Both the position numbers and the translations under genes were made by a program. A model generated the notes under the pieces. It was not told where the DNA came from, made no database searches, and saw only the letters and a program-made list of their open reading frames with translations. Below are positions 1 to 13,959 of a stretch of 64,000 nt of DNA, piece after piece. How positions within the stretch are numbered: the first letter of the stretch is position 1; the number at the start of each line of letters is the position of its first letter. Where the stretch lies: NCBI GenBank assembly GCA_018292915.2, contig JACVVK020000033.1:2842501-2906500 (forward strand). Direction: 5' to 3'. This DNA is from Batillaria attramentaria (taxonomy: Eukaryota > Mollusca > Gastropoda > Batillariidae).

Positions 1-112
1 TGGGAGTCAGTGCGGTCTTTAGATTTCCCTCTCAGGGTCTACCTGTTTTATTGGGATTGTAAAGGCAGATTACATTGTTGTTGTTGTTGTTATTTTTGGG
101 GTTTTTTTTTCG

Positions 113-113
<1 letters not shown>

Positions 114-193
<80 letters not shown>
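114..193. repeat. (CA)n microsatellite
   Basis: An unbroken run of about 40 CA units. Confidence 0.98.
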
Positions 194-198
<5 letters not shown>

Positions 199-235
199 CT
201 GTGTCATTCGTGTGTGTCAGTGCGTGTGTATGTGC

Positions 236-292
236 TTATCTCAAATACGTGGTGGAAAAGGACGTTAAACTCCTAAACACCCACCCCATCCA
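236..292 (+). mobile_element. SINE family B, tail fragment
   Basis: Contains ACGTGGTGGAAAAGGACGTT and AAACACCC, the last ~50 bases of family B seen at 60400-60442 and 63645-63690. The rest has been replaced by the neighbouring (CA)n tract. Confidence 0.6.
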
Positions 293-326
293 CCCACCCG
301 CTTATCTCAAGCAATGGATGTCAATC

Positions 327-352
327 GTGTGTGTGTGTGTGTGTGTGCGTGC

Positions 353-439
<87 letters not shown>
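327..439. repeat. Compound (GT)n(GA)n microsatellite
   Basis: GT units with GCGTGCGTGCG interruptions to 398, then about 20 GA units. Confidence 0.98.
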
Positions 440-444
<5 letters not shown>

Positions 445-1762
445 ACCATCAATATAATTACAACACTACAAAAACATGTTTCGTGAGTGGAGCAAACATT
501 GCGCGCTGCAACAACCGTCACACGCCTACTGGCTACGTTAGCACAAGTTGTATTTTATAGACACCAAATATTATTTTCTGCTGGGAAAAAACCCAGCATC
601 TACATATTCTAGCAGACCCCACACGCAAAGCACCGAATACGGTGTGACATTGTCACAAGCTGTCACGAACTAGCACACCACACTACTGTTACCAGGTACA
701 TGACTATGTGTGTGTCTCTGCTACTACAGTACTAGCTGACAATCGCAGTGTTACCTGCCACGATTTGTAATTTCAACGATACGCTCAGCTTGACTGTCAA
801 CACAAGATTGGCCCAAAGCCTTGATAAGAATTCAGGGAATGGCCATTGTTCCTCTCTCTCTCTCTCTCTCGCAATTCGTGAACCGCCGTTGCAAGGTTGC
901 TTGAACTGATTTTTTTTATGGAGCGTGTCATAACTTCGTCTTGTTTATGCTCACACTGTTTCTCTGTATTTCCTCCAATACAACGAAATAAATCTGTTGG
1001 CCGGGTTTAAAACAAATCTGTTTAAACTATGGAAATGGGGTGTATCTGTATTGTAAGGCATTACAACCGTAAACCTCCACTACTCCATAAGCGAATCACA
1101 ACACTGAACATATGACAGCGACAACAGAGTGACAAGATGGCTTTAAATTTCAGCCTTACCTGTCATGCAGTCTACCCCATTCTCCGCTTAGTTCAGTCCA
1201 CCAGCTCTAGTTGATAGGTCTCCTCCTGTGTGACGATACAGCGATAGTTTACCCTCACTACCACAGCCAGGCCGAACTGAGCTGTGAATGAGACAATGAT
1301 GCGTGGTCGCTCGGCCCAGTCCCACAGTTTGCTTGTCACACCTGACAGGAATGCTGGAAACACTCAACAGGCGAGGAAAGGTATGCCTGTCGCTTGCCTT
1401 CCGTTTGCACTCGCGGTCCTCTGTCCCCTTACCTCTAGGCTACCTGACCCTCCCTCCTTTTTTTTCTCTCTCTCTCTCTCTCTTTCTCTTCCCTCCTTTG
1501 GCCCCACTGTCGAAGTGCCCGACCCCATCAAAGCCTTGCCCCCCTGAGTCTATACCATAGCGGGCTCAGTGCGCGCCACACGGCAACGCGGTTACAGTAG
1601 TGGTGGTTGAGAAACCGTATACTGTGGACAGTGTGCCCATCAGGTTGTGCCGCAGATCTTGTATCACGGTAAACATAACATCGTGTTGTAGTTAGCATCA
1701 GAGTTGTCACAGATGTGAGCAGGAAAGTTCTAGTTTTGGGTTTTTTTTTCAATTTGATTTTA

Positions 1763-1793
<31 letters not shown>

Positions 1794-2390
1794 TATCTGC
1801 GTGTAATTCTCACCGCTTCCGCGTCTAAAGTTTCAAAGTGAAGATAGGCACATGAATACCACTTCAGTATATTTCTACAACTATCATACCGACCCCAGCA
1901 CCCAAAATGACAGCCGTCCATTTAAGCTGGCTGATTCCTACAGTTTTATGCATGCGCTGATTGAAACTCCCAAGAGTTACCCCCCGGCCCCTACCCAAGA
2001 GTCTGCCTTTTGAAACAGTCTTTAGTTTAATTTTCAAACGTCGTCGGCGTGAAATTTTCAGAACACTCAACAATCCTTTTTTGGGAGTGGAAAATCATAT
2101 TAAACTGAAAATTAAACTTTAAAAAAGGCAAAACAAACAAACAAACACCCCCCCCCCCAAAAAAAAAAAAAAAAAAAAAGCGTCAGTCGCACGTCAGTGT
2201 CCCGCTTCAGTCCGGGATGTCAGGGTAGACCTCCAGGGTACTATATCCACAGCGCTATCGAAACCAACTATCACTATAGCGGTTCACCACTGCGCCATCA
2301 CCTCCTCTCTCTCTATTGTCCCACTCATATCCCCGGCCCCCTTTCACTCTCAGCTCGACCTGTTCACGCCGGGGTCAGTTGATCGTACAA
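440..2390. other. Non-coding stretch, no gene recognised
   Basis: Unique-looking sequence with short CT runs (851-870, 1467-1490), an AT run near 1775-1792 and a C/A homopolymer near 2146-2180. Reading frames here are short and lack domain features. Confidence 0.6.
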
Positions 2391-2474
2391 TCAGCATCAG
2401 GTGAAAGAGATGTCGGTTCTGTTTGCACGCCGTTCTCTTTCAAACTCACCTGTCCAAGCTATCTTCTTCCGTAT
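2391..2474. repeat. Short hairpin repeat, copy 1
   Basis: TCAGCATCAGGTGAAAGAGA opens a unit that closes with TCTCTTTCAAACTCACCTG. The two ends pair (CAGGTGA/TCACCTG and AAAGAGA/TCTCTTT) around a loop of about 30 bases. Repeated at 3799-3877. Confidence 0.6.
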
Positions 2475-3547
2475 CTTTTGAAGTTGTTGACCATAAACCG
2501 AAGCAAAGTTGCTTCGGTTCCCCCTCAACAAAGCGAGTAACCTCCCGTGGCTCAGTTTGCTCCCTTGTTGGGAAATTTCTTCTTGCTGGGAGAAGGTTGT
2601 CAAGATACGAACTTGTAAGCATGTACAGGTCTGTTGTTGGAAAGTAATGCGGCTTTTCAATCCAGTGTTTGGACTTGTTCACCTCACAAAACTTCAGCCG
2701 TAGTGAATTTGATTGTACATTTCTGGACAGTTTGAATTTAACTGTCTTACGCATGTACCTTACGCGCTCCATTGCGTGAGTAAATGCCAGTGGTCCACGT
2801 GAGCGTGCGTCTAGTGGGTGGAAAACATCCAAATCCATACTTATGTCGTCAAGAAGCCGTGGAAAATATTTTTCCTGTAATACTACAAGTGGTTTATTAC
2901 GACCAATACAAACAGACTGATATTTTAAAAAAAAACCAAAAACAACAACAACAACAACAACAACAAAAAAAAAGCGCGCCCTTTGGCTTCTGACGTAATG
3001 ACGGTGGGTTATAAGGTTAAAAGAAGGGTGTGGTGTTTGTTTGTTTGTTTGTTTGTTTGTTTGTTTGTTTGCTTCAACTGATTTGCACAAGACACCGGAA
3101 CGCACCATGCCGATACATTTGTATTGAAAACAACAACAACAACATGAAAATAGGTTTAGAATTTGTCTCTTACCCCAAAGAAGAGCCAAGGTCAATGTAG
3201 CAGGGCAATGCCCAAACATATAATTCAAATTACACGTGATAAAATAAAATTCAAAGAAGCCGCGCCGAGACCGTGAAACCATTTTAGCCTCGCGAAAATC
3301 TCAACACAAAGAAGACACAGCTTAACGGAGGATAAGTCTGATAATGTTCGCAGACCGTGGCAAATCCGTGGCCCTTTGTGTCGGTTAATGCTGAAGAAAA
3401 AAAAAATAGACTGTTAAAAGGAAGTAGGGCAACCCTGGCGAATCCTGACTTACTTTTATGAATTTTATTCGAAGACGTCTAGTCTCAGGGATGGTCCCTA
3501 CTCCTCCCCTCCCCTCCCCGTTCACCCCCACCCTCGCACACACACCC

Positions 3548-3548
<1 letters not shown>
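2475..3548. other. Non-coding stretch with simple-sequence tracts
   Basis: Contains (AAC)n at 2940-2966 and (TTTG)n at 3035-3070. The long minus-strand frame over this region is built mainly from these tracts and has no recognisable domain. Confidence 0.55.

Positions 3549-3632
<84 letters not shown>
3549..3632. repeat. (CA)n microsatellite
   Basis: About 41 CA units. Confidence 0.98.
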
Positions 3633-3634
<2 letters not shown>

Positions 3635-3798
3635 TCTCTTTTTTACGTAATAATGGGTCGTTGTGATGACTTTGCACAATTGTTTATATATATATATATA
3701 TAAGAGAGAGAGAGAGAGAGAGCGAAGCCCTGCGCCGGGACCTGAAAGCGGTAACGGGGGAGGGGAAGGGGGGTACCTTAGATATTGATATTATAAAT

Positions 3799-3876
3799 TC
3801 AGCATCAGGTGAAAGAGATGTCAGTTCAGTTTACACGCCGTACTCTTTCAAACTCACCTGTCTATCTTCTTCCGTG

Positions 3877-3877
<1 letters not shown>
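3799..3877. repeat. Short hairpin repeat, copy 2
   Basis: Same unit as 2391-2474 in the same orientation with several substitutions and a four-base deletion near its right end. It runs straight into a (GT)n(GA)n tract. Confidence 0.6.

Positions 3878-3941
<64 letters not shown>
3874..3941. repeat. Compound (GT)n(GA)n microsatellite
   Basis: Nine GT units followed by about 24 GA units. Confidence 0.97.
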
Positions 3942-3945
<4 letters not shown>

Positions 3946-4444
3946 TTATTTCTATCTGGTTCTGTGATCGGGACAAGTCTTGTTTCATTTCAAGCTCTGA
4001 AGGTTCCACTGTACGTACATCCAGTTACACAGCCGTAATAAATTTTTTTTCAACCGCACATCGCACACAATTAATCTGAACGATACAAAGCAGCCCCAAA
4101 ACTATCACATTTCATCATGTTGTTGCAGTGAATCCCAAATGTTTCCAAAAAGTGCCACAACAGCAGGATACAAAATCTGACAGACTTGAAGGAATCTCAC
4201 ACCCTTTTTGTCATCCCCTAGTTTCTGTCACCATCCCGGCTGGTTTGCCAGGGATTAAAACGTCAGACGGGGATTTTAAATATGCGCGCCCTTGTCATTG
4301 CGTACATCTCGATGCATGACCTGCACGGCCCGCGAGGTATTCTCTGACTCAGTGCCGTGTGGTGTTATTGTCTCGCATTGTGGTCTTCTTTTTGCTCGAA
4401 TTTAAAAGCAATGTATCGAGTTACGTTCTATTCTGTAGGACTGA

Positions 4445-5321
<877 letters not shown>

Positions 5322-5403
<82 letters not shown>
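5322..5403. repeat. (CA)n microsatellite
   Basis: About 41 CA units. Confidence 0.98.
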
Positions 5404-5405
<2 letters not shown>

Positions 5406-5820
5406 CTTGTCTTCTCGATGACACATGCGGGCTATACGTGCATCCTGTACACTTCGGCCACCCGTGACTGTCCAAATGTTTGCAACGCGCGGGAAAGCGC
5501 GAGCAATGACTGTGCACACGTCAAATTCTTGTCAACCGATGACTTCCTGAAGTCGCCCAGCTGAAGAATGTTCTGGTCAACACGAGACACCTCCGTCCAC
5601 CCATCTCTTTCAACACAGCACATCCGCCTATTACACCCCAAATCCCTTCTGCCTTGGCGTCCTGCTGTCTCTTCAGTTTTCACACAAGAGAGGAAGAGTC
5701 AGTTGCAAACAATTTCGCAAGGACGCCGCACACGTAATTAGCAGCTTCGTTTAGAGCAAAGCCAAGACAGCTATTGTTTCTTGGCTTTTAATTGTCTCTG
5801 CCTATCCTTTATCATTTTTA

Positions 5821-5824
<4 letters not shown>

Positions 5825-5883
<59 letters not shown>

Positions 5884-6055
5884 TCTCTTTTACTTTTTTA
5901 GTTATTCTCACGTAGTGTACACTGAGCCCGGTGAATGGGTTGTTTTCAATTTTTTTTTTTTTTTTTTTTTACTTCGGTGTTAGAATGTAAGGCGCCTAGA
6001 GCTCGTTCCCCGGAGACAGGCGCCCTATTATTATTATTATTATTATTATTTCAGA
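5825..6055 (-). repeat. Family A repeat, minus-strand partial copy
   Basis: (GT)n at 5825-5881, then GTAGTGTACACTGAG, ACTTCGGTGTTAGAATGTAA, GGCGCCTAGAGCTCGTTCCC and (ATT)n. This is the reverse complement of 18245-18380, with the (AAT)n joined directly. Confidence 0.65.
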
Positions 6056-6479
6056 CGTGCATTTCGTCTTCCTTTCCTTTCTCCCAGTGGAGGAAAAGTC
6101 AGCTACAAACACTTATGTAGAGAAACTGCACACATCATCCATAGTTTCGTTTCCAGCATAGCAAGGCCGCAAAGAGAATTTTTTCCCCTGGCTCTGTATT
6201 TGAACCCGTGTGCATGTCTTTCAATATCTGGCTTTCGCTGATGACAAAACCAATATTTCTCCGGCTCCACGACGTCAGACCTGGTCAGAGGGCGCAGAGC
6301 TACAGGTGCAGCTTTGCGGGGTAGCCGTCATGACCTGACCAAGACCGTGGGATTTGTCATGGCGACCGGGCTGCAGATCTGACGCACCAGTTAAATCCCC
6401 CGCAGAAGAAGAAGGAGAAGTTCGATGAAAGAACATCGTGTCACATTAAATAATAAAATAAAAACTGCTTTAAAAAAAA

Positions 6480-6830
6480 ACACCACCAATAATAATAATA
6501 ATAATAATCATATTACACTTGTAGAGCGCGGAGTTCTGCTTCGAAAAGCACTCAATGCGCTTTTTGCTCACGCACACACACAACATTCACGCGCACACAT
6601 TTATACACATCAATACAGGCGGTGGAGTTTAAACTTAAAGATTAAAAGCTAGTTTGAAAAGATGTGTTTTGAGTTGTGCTTTAAACTGTAGGAGGGAAGG
6701 GATGTTTCTCAGAGAAGATGGCAAGGAGTTCCAAACGTGGTGGTGGTGGGGGGGGGGGGGCACTATAACTGAAAGAACGTTGGCCAAATGTTTTGAGGCT
6801 GACCCGACAACAACAACAAACACAACGTTT
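6480..6830 (+). repeat. Family A-related dispersed repeat
   Basis: (AAT)n at about 6488-6508, then a segment with ACACAC runs and TGTGTTTTGAGTTGTGCTTT, GGAAGGGATGTTTCTCAGAG and AAGGAGTTCCAAACGTGG. The plan (AAT)n, CA tract, 'TGTGTTTT', 'GTTCCA' is like 18096-18635, with weak base identity. Confidence 0.4.
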
Positions 6831-7408
6831 TACTTCACCACCTGCCGAGTGCACGGATTCCGAACAGTAGAAATTTTGCGTGTTGTAAGAACTGCCCAGA
6901 CCTGATGATACCAAACATTGCTGAAATTAAGCACAAAATGAGACGTTTATTGCTCTCCGCGTGACTGATACGCCGAAAGATACCTTTGAAGTATATTTAT
7001 GTGTAAACGCACACTGCCAACGCATGCAAAAGAAAAGGGAGATGCACCCATTTACGTCATGTTACGGAATGATGTACGAGCGAGTTTCACGTCATGTCAC
7101 ACGAGTCTCTTTCAGTGCAGGTTCATCGTTGAAGGTTTGTTCACACTTTGAATGTTAGTGCTAGAGAGGCATCTGCCCTCTTTTTTCATGCATAGAAGCA
7201 CAGAACCGTACTTTGCTTATAACACCTTCGGCGTACCGCGCTCGAGTATCCCACGTTTTGGACTCTTTTTCGGTTTTATGTGTGTGCGAAAATCAGGCAA
7301 GATTAATGGTTCCTTGATGGCTCTAACTGTAGCAACCACGAGTATAATCAAAGTGCAACATTCCTACTAAGCCAGAATTAAATCCATGCAGACATAAAGT
7401 AATTATAA

Positions 7409-7410
<2 letters not shown>
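6831..7410. other. Non-coding stretch, nothing recognised
   Basis: No repeat, exon-like block or RNA gene that I can support. Confidence 0.5.

Positions 7411-7484
<74 letters not shown>
7411..7484. repeat. (GT)n microsatellite
   Basis: About 37 GT units. Confidence 0.98.
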
Positions 7485-7487
<3 letters not shown>

Positions 7488-7610
7488 CCACTCAGTCACA
7501 GTGGTGCACCACCCCAAACTTACTTGGTAGGGAATGAGTTAAAAACATGGACATGAGATTTAACATCTGTCACTAGAATGACTGGGTAAGTCGTGCGGCG
7601 CTACAACAAA

Positions 7611-7722
7611 GAAACAAGCAAACAAACAGACGAAAGAAAAAAAAAACAAAAAAACAAGGAGACAGAAGGAAGGAAACAAACAAACAAACAAACGAACGAA
7701 CGAACGAACGAACAAACAAACA
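7611..7722. repeat. Degenerate (AAAC/GAAC)n tract
   Basis: Runs of AAAC and GAAC tetranucleotides with A-rich interruptions, the clearest block being CAAACAAACAAACGAACGAA. Confidence 0.85.
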
Positions 7723-8344
7723 TCTTGTCAAGTTTCTCAATTCTGTGTGTTTCTTTCCTTCCATCTTTCTTTCTATTGTTCGACCGAAAAGTTGAGTACA
7801 CAGGGATCATGCTCATACTTCGACGCAATACAGAGCGTCTCCTCGATACGCACAGTCTGTATTCTGTATTCCCCAATGACCTGTGTACAGCAGGAGAACG
7901 AACAGGAACGTGGAAGTCACCCATCATGTTTGCTCGACTTGATCGAGTGAAAAGTTCACATACCTGACCGACCAATTAGTTCTGCTACATGTCGCTTCAG
8001 CTCACCGGCCATTCTGCTCGCCTTTTGAGGTGCGAGGGTGAAAGTTGGCGTCTTTCATTTCGTAGGCATTACCACTGAAACCTGCAGTATGGGAATTTCG
8101 TCTCGGTGCAACCCCCCAGCAGAGTCGTCACGGTTAGCCAGTGTGTGTGTAAAAGACAGCACGTGTTTCAGTATTGAGATGTCGGATTTTTAAAGAGCTT
8201 TAATTTGATAAGTAAATGGGATGATTTTTGTTGGTCGGTTTTTAGTATAGATTTTCTGGTATTGTACTGTTGTTGCACCGTTGTTTTATTTGATTTCCTT
8301 TAGTTATTGTTGTTCAGTGTTGTCAAGTTGTTGTTGCTGCAGCC

Positions 8345-8346
<2 letters not shown>

Positions 8347-8408
<62 letters not shown>

Positions 8409-8525
8409 GCATATTTGTTGGTATGAATGCGGGAGTACGCGCATTGCGGAGTCACTGACTTTGTGAGATATTGAATATGCACTATATCAGTACGATTCAT
8501 CATCATTATTATTATTATTATTATT
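8347..8525 (-). repeat. Family A repeat, minus-strand partial copy
   Basis: (GT)n at 8347-8408, then GCATATTTGTTGGTATGAAT, GCGGGAGTACGCGCATTG and (ATT)n, the reverse complement of 18096-18190. Confidence 0.65.
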
Positions 8526-9214
8526 AATCAGTCAGATCGCGGCACTCCCCGGCTCAGTCAGTGACACCGGGGAACTGACGTTCAGGCGACCTCAAGCTGC
8601 TTATACCCGTGGCACTTCACGCTGAACTGACAGTACGCCCCACCTGATGCACCGTCTCCCCAGGACAGGCTTGGCTGATGTCGTCAGTGATAACAGAGGA
8701 AAGGATGTGTGGGAGGGCCGCACACAATTCATCGTCGACTGACAAGGATGGAACAGGAAATATGGGCAGGGTAGCACGGACCACCCCTCAAATCTTGCCC
8801 CGCAATGCGAATAGCCAATTATTAGACCGAATTCTTCCACCTTGGCCCCGCCTTCACGGACGTGTTACGTAGGACTCCAAACTTTAAACGCGCCGGTAAA
8901 CAAACTATCCCCTGAAACGTTTCAGTTTACCTTTCCAATTAGCCCACATTTATCCCTTAACCCACCAAGGCGGGGTGTGTTTAGCACTGGCCCGGACAGC
9001 TTCCGTTTCCAGGTGTGTAAGAATAAAAGTCAGTCTCACTGCACCTGTCGCTTTGTGAAGTTAGTGGTTATTTCATGGGTTATTTCTCGTCAGGCTTTTG
9101 TCCTGCCAGATACTGCTCTAGTTCCCAGCAGATGGGGCAAGGGGAAGTAACTACGCAACACGACGCGAGGGATAACCCTTGATTATGAGGCTGGTTTTCT
9201 TTGATTTAGTTCTC

Positions 9215-9215
<1 letters not shown>
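8526..9215. other. Non-coding stretch, nothing recognised
   Basis: Unique-looking sequence. The moderate reading frames on both strands lack domain features or splice context. Confidence 0.5.

Positions 9216-9300
<85 letters not shown>
9216..9300. repeat. (CA)n microsatellite
   Basis: About 42 CA units. Confidence 0.98.
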
Positions 9301-9301
<1 letters not shown>

Positions 9302-9428
9302 CCTTTCTTCACTGAGCAACTCCCACAGCCCCCGCCTGAAATGTAATGATCAGAATAATAAAACAAGAACAACATAAAAAATATGAACAGATCGTATGGA
9401 TCAGTGCGACAAAACAGGGTCAGTCGGT

Positions 9429-9432
<4 letters not shown>

Positions 9433-9462
<30 letters not shown>

Positions 9463-9550
9463 GGGGGGGAGGGGGATGTGTGATAAGATGCAATGTTCTT
9501 TTGAACACTCAAAGAACACTTGGAAACTGGACCCTGCAAGATTTGAGAGT

Positions 9551-9589
<39 letters not shown>

Positions 9590-9616
9590 GCAACAACAAC
9601 GACGACGACGACAAAA
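9433..9616. repeat. Two (AAC)n tracts
   Basis: (AAC)n at about 9433-9461, and (AAC)n turning into (ACG)n at 9551-9613, with about 90 bp of unique sequence between them. Confidence 0.95.
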
Positions 9617-10212
9617 AACCCACATACCGGCTGGCACGGTAAATGGTGCACAGTACCACACAGTGTACACTCGAGCATTCTGATGAAAAAACAAAACAAA
9701 GACAGTGCACTTGAACTCGACACACACAAAAAACCCACAAAAAAAGAACAAACACAAATCAACAGATCACTCCGAAAAGGATAACCCTACAAAACTCCAG
9801 CCCGATTTCGAAACCCGAGGGGGTATACATGACTCAGGCTAAAAAGCTAGTACCGTATCAGCAATCATCCGCGGGTCAACATTTCAAGTCTTGGTGTGCC
9901 GTGCACTTTCTTTTCCCAGTCCTGTAATTCCCAACTCCAAACTCCGGGGGTCCGGTTTAGCATACCGATACTCATGGTAAGCCCTCCACCGCTGCCTAGA
10001 TATTGCTTGGAGTAGTCATAAGCTTTGGCTTTTTTTTTTTTTTAATTTAACTCATTCTACCTGAGGTACGACTACAGTTGAAACAAGATTTACTTTTCAG
10101 TCCTCTTTGCCGCGCTCTTATAGTTGTAACAATTAGACATTTGATTCGTACTCTGTTTGTATGTTCAAAATATGGGCATCTAACATGCACGCACGCACAC
10201 ACCAGTAATACG

Positions 10213-10290
<78 letters not shown>
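10213..10290. repeat. (CA)n microsatellite
   Basis: About 39 CA units preceded by a short CG-rich stretch. Confidence 0.98.
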
Positions 10291-10293
<3 letters not shown>

Positions 10294-10994
10294 TGCTATC
10301 TCAACCAGTTCGGTGGTACATACCGAATGTAACTTTAATCCGCGAAAGCAATTCCCGTGTACACAGTATCACTGATCTCCCTCTTTCGTTAACAGCATTC
10401 ATAAACATTCGAAAACAGGACTGGCTATAACATACACAAACCTACTACCCCCAGGTAGAGGCGTGTCCCGCCCCCTAGAACCCAGTACGAACTAATAATT
10501 AGGTTGTACAAGCCCATGAAGAGAGCAATACGAGACACCGATAGGTGTTGGTAGGGGACGAGCGAAGTGCGAAGAGACAGTGAAGAGAGCTGCCTACCAC
10601 AGTAAACATTGACACCTTAGACTAGGGGGACCCAGGCAAACACAGAATTATTTTTTGGTCTCCTGTTGCAAAGGGGGTTGGACGGTTTTCTTTCTTCATT
10701 TTTTTCCCTCCCAGCCAATAAACAGGGTACTCTTGTTTTCGGTTGTTTTCTGTGTCTGTGAGTCCGTCCGTAGGCATTTTAGCCGGACAGGTCACTCGAA
10801 GGTTGTGTGTCTGTCTGTTTGTTCAGGAGTAGTTGTGTTAGTAGGGGGAATTGGTGGCAGGTTTCAGCTGGTACTGACGCTGCGTCATTGAGGTTACGCA
10901 GAGAGTACTTTCTGAGTGGTAATCAGTTTTGTTATGTTGTTTGTTTGTATGTTCGTGGGCTTGCCTACTTGCTTGCTTTGTGTTTATTTGTTTG

Positions 10995-10998
<4 letters not shown>
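10291..10998. other. Non-coding stretch, nothing recognised
   Basis: No exon-like block; T- and G-rich simple sequence at the right end. Confidence 0.5.

Positions 10999-11080
<82 letters not shown>
10999..11080. repeat. (GT)n microsatellite
   Basis: About 40 GT units. Confidence 0.98.
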
Positions 11081-11621
11081 CACGTTGTGGGGGGTGGGGG
11101 GAGGGTGTGAATGTTCAGAGTAAAAGAAAAAGACATAAATAAGTAAATGGTGGTTATCCAGCGACTTCATTTCTTCATTCGTTTATTTATTGGTATAACT
11201 GCCATTTACTATATGTATCATACTATCCAGTATTTACACATACATTTAGTTTAACCTTCTTACTACACTACTTCTGGAAGGAACTGCACCGAACGGGTTA
11301 TATAGTCAAGTTTACATATATATACTGCATACTCAACGTATTCGTATTTGAAGATATTTATCTTCCCAGAGGGCTTGAAAGAGATCCGTGTGGATTAGTT
11401 CTGACCAAAAAAGATTCACAAAGGAATTACCCCTCACAGCTGGGTAGTCCCTGTCTGCGCCCGGTTCGTGCGTAGCAAAAATAGCGGCGTGTCTGTGAGA
11501 GCAGTGAGGTCTTTGTTACTAGGGAGATACAGGCATCTGTCGGGGAAACAGGTTATACAGAAGGCTTTTCCCTTCAGCTGTGAGGACAATAACGACTGGT
11601 AGAGATAGCTGTTGTGTAACT

Positions 11622-11686
11622 TCCTCTCTCTCTCCGTCTCTGCCTCTCTCTCTTTGTGTCTCTGCCTCTCTCTCTTTGTGTCTCTG

Positions 11687-11772
<86 letters not shown>
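11622..11772. repeat. CT-rich tract followed by (GT)n
   Basis: Repeated TCTCTGCCTCTCTCTCTTTG units (11622-11700) pass into about 32 GT units ending at 11772. Confidence 0.95.
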
Positions 11773-11773
<1 letters not shown>

Positions 11774-12028
11774 CGAAGTGATTTCTCCGTGAAGTCTTGC
11801 ACATTTTTTTTTTTTTTTTTGGGAGGGGGGGGGGATCAGTTTTACGGGGACATGGGAGGGGGTGCGTCTACACATCTGTCTGCGTTCTTCGATGGAAACT
11901 TAGACGGGATGACTCCCTTGATTAAAAACAAACAGACAAAACAAACAAAAACAATACCAAAAACAAACAGAAAACTCATATTCTTGCTTCTGGTGAATTA
12001 CTAGCCTGAGAACAACTACTGGTTGGGG

Positions 12029-12166
<138 letters not shown>

Positions 12167-13882
12167 GTGGTTGAGAGGGGAGGCATGTTCTTTTGGAAAT
12201 GAGTCAGTCCAGGTGGCAGAAGATATTTTGTGTTTCACTGACAGCGCAAAAACTCCAGCAAGTCAGTAAATAAAAAACAAACCCAAACGTCCTCCCCTGT
12301 ACTAATTACAAGGAGAACGATGCACGCCTGGACTCCAGTTTGCTTCCTTTTCATGCACGAAGTAAAACGGGAATAAATTATTATTGACTTGTTGTGCTAA
12401 GCGAACCCGCAAACAATGATAAAGTGGGTCAACAGAACTGTCACTCAACAAACCTAAAATTTAGTGAACTTCTGAAGCGCAGACGAATGCGATTTCCGTT
12501 AATAAATCGCGGTTTTAAATGGTATGAGGTGTTTTGTTTTGTTTGTTTTGTTTGTTTTTTGTGTGTTTGTTTTGTGATTTGTTTCGTGTTTTTTTTATTC
12601 TTTTTTGTTTTGTTGTGTTTTGTGCTTTTTGTTTTTGTTGTTGTTTTGTTTTGTACTAGTTTTTTATTTCTGTTTTTTTTTTTTTTTTTTGGGGGGGGGG
12701 GGGGGGGTAGGGTTTAGGGTTAGTAGGAGTAGGGCAAACCTAGAATTTTTTTTTAAACTGTGGATAAACCTTTTTAAAAAAGCCGACAAATCAAGACATT
12801 TAACTATCAGTCGACAAACCTAGAATGGTTAATCGACAAATCTAGAAATTATCAGGGCACAAACCTAACATTTATCAGCATACAGACCTGGAACTTATCA
12901 GTCGACAAACTTGGAAATAAACTGAACTATCAGCGCCGAGGCCGTTTCCTGGATTAACACCCGATTCACGTACGCATTCCTCCGGCAGCGGTCAAGGATT
13001 TGCACACATGTTTAATTTTGACTACATCTTCCTTGGGGAGAGATCATACGGGGACGGAGGATCGAGTGAAGGCGACCTAGCGCCTTGGGCGTTAAAGCTG
13101 AGTGGTTGATTGATCTGTAGTAATTAGGTGTTGATTGGGACTGAGAGGGCTGAATCTGCCATGAATCATGCAAGGCGAGGGCTGGACTGTGCGCCGTGTG
13201 TCAGGGAAAGTTACCCCTGACATGCCGCTGTGAGGCGTTTGTTGTCCCTGGATGCAGGAAAGCCATGTCCGGCGTACGTAGCCTTATTATCAATGAGACT
13301 ACGATGTCCAGTTTGTTTCGAGCGGTTCCATTGCACCAGGGAACTGTTTCCTTTGCCTGTATAACTGGATCTGTTTGGATAACAGGATACATTTGGGTAA
13401 CATTTCCAGCACAGTCAAGGGTACCTCGAATCAGAGCCGGCTCGCCAGTCTGACTGGACTGAATCATGTTCAGCTGGACTGTTCCGCGCCTGTTCCTTGG
13501 GATAGTTTCTTTTTCTTTCTCTCTTCAAGTCTGTAAGACCTAGTAAAGCCGGACAGAAGATCCGCTATAGGCGAGAGAGATGACACCAATTCCGTGAACT
13601 AAAAGGTTCTCACGTCCAGTTTTAAGTGCGTAAGTCATTAGCACTACCCGCGACGCCGCTTGTCAGTATCCGACTGTAACATGTCTAACACCTTGAAAGA
13701 ATTTTCTATCAACTCCGCACTGTTTGACCTCGCAGTGGCACGCGTTCAGTCCGGTCAGTTTAGTTGATCGAACATTGCGAAGAAGGTGCAGTGAAGACTC
13801 TGTTTTCGTCTGCTGGAAGTTACCAGGCTGGCTAACTGATTGCGTCTTCAAGTTTTTGTGTCAGTTAATTTCTTAGCATGAC
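12167..13882. other. Non-coding stretch with simple-sequence tracts
   Basis: Contains a TTTTG-rich run (12530-12660), poly-T/poly-G (12672-12708) and a short tandem motif around 12737-12915 (variants of GACAAACCTAGAA followed by TATCAG). A block at 13505-13570 (TTTCTCTCTTCAAGTCTG) recurs at 32400-32460. No gene recognised. Confidence 0.55.
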
Positions 13883-13888
13883 TTGAAA

Positions 13889-13959
13889 GGGGGGGGGGGG
13901 GGGGGGGGGCAGTGTCATCGTGTGTGTGCCGTGTGTGTGTGTGTGGGGGGGGGGGGGAG
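13889..13959. repeat. Poly-G and GT tracts
   Basis: A run of about 20 G, a GTGT stretch, then 12-13 G. It has G-quadruplex potential on the + strand. Confidence 0.9.

Noticed and set aside
75..560. Long frames of Thr-His, Cys-Val, Ser-Leu and Arg-Glu dipeptides here and at every other microsatellite
   Set aside because: Translations of dinucleotide arrays, with no domain or splice context.
2446..3282. A 278-residue minus-strand frame
   Set aside because: Built partly from (AAC)n, (TTTG)n and other simple tracts; no conserved motif, and it overlaps a dispersed hairpin repeat.
9151..9762. A 203-residue minus-strand frame
   Set aside because: Mostly poly-Val, poly-Leu and Cys-Val from (AAC)n and (CA)n tracts.
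13196..13467. Overlapping open frames on both strands (85 and 88 residues)
   Set aside because: No recognisable domain, no flanking splice sites and no partner exon nearby.
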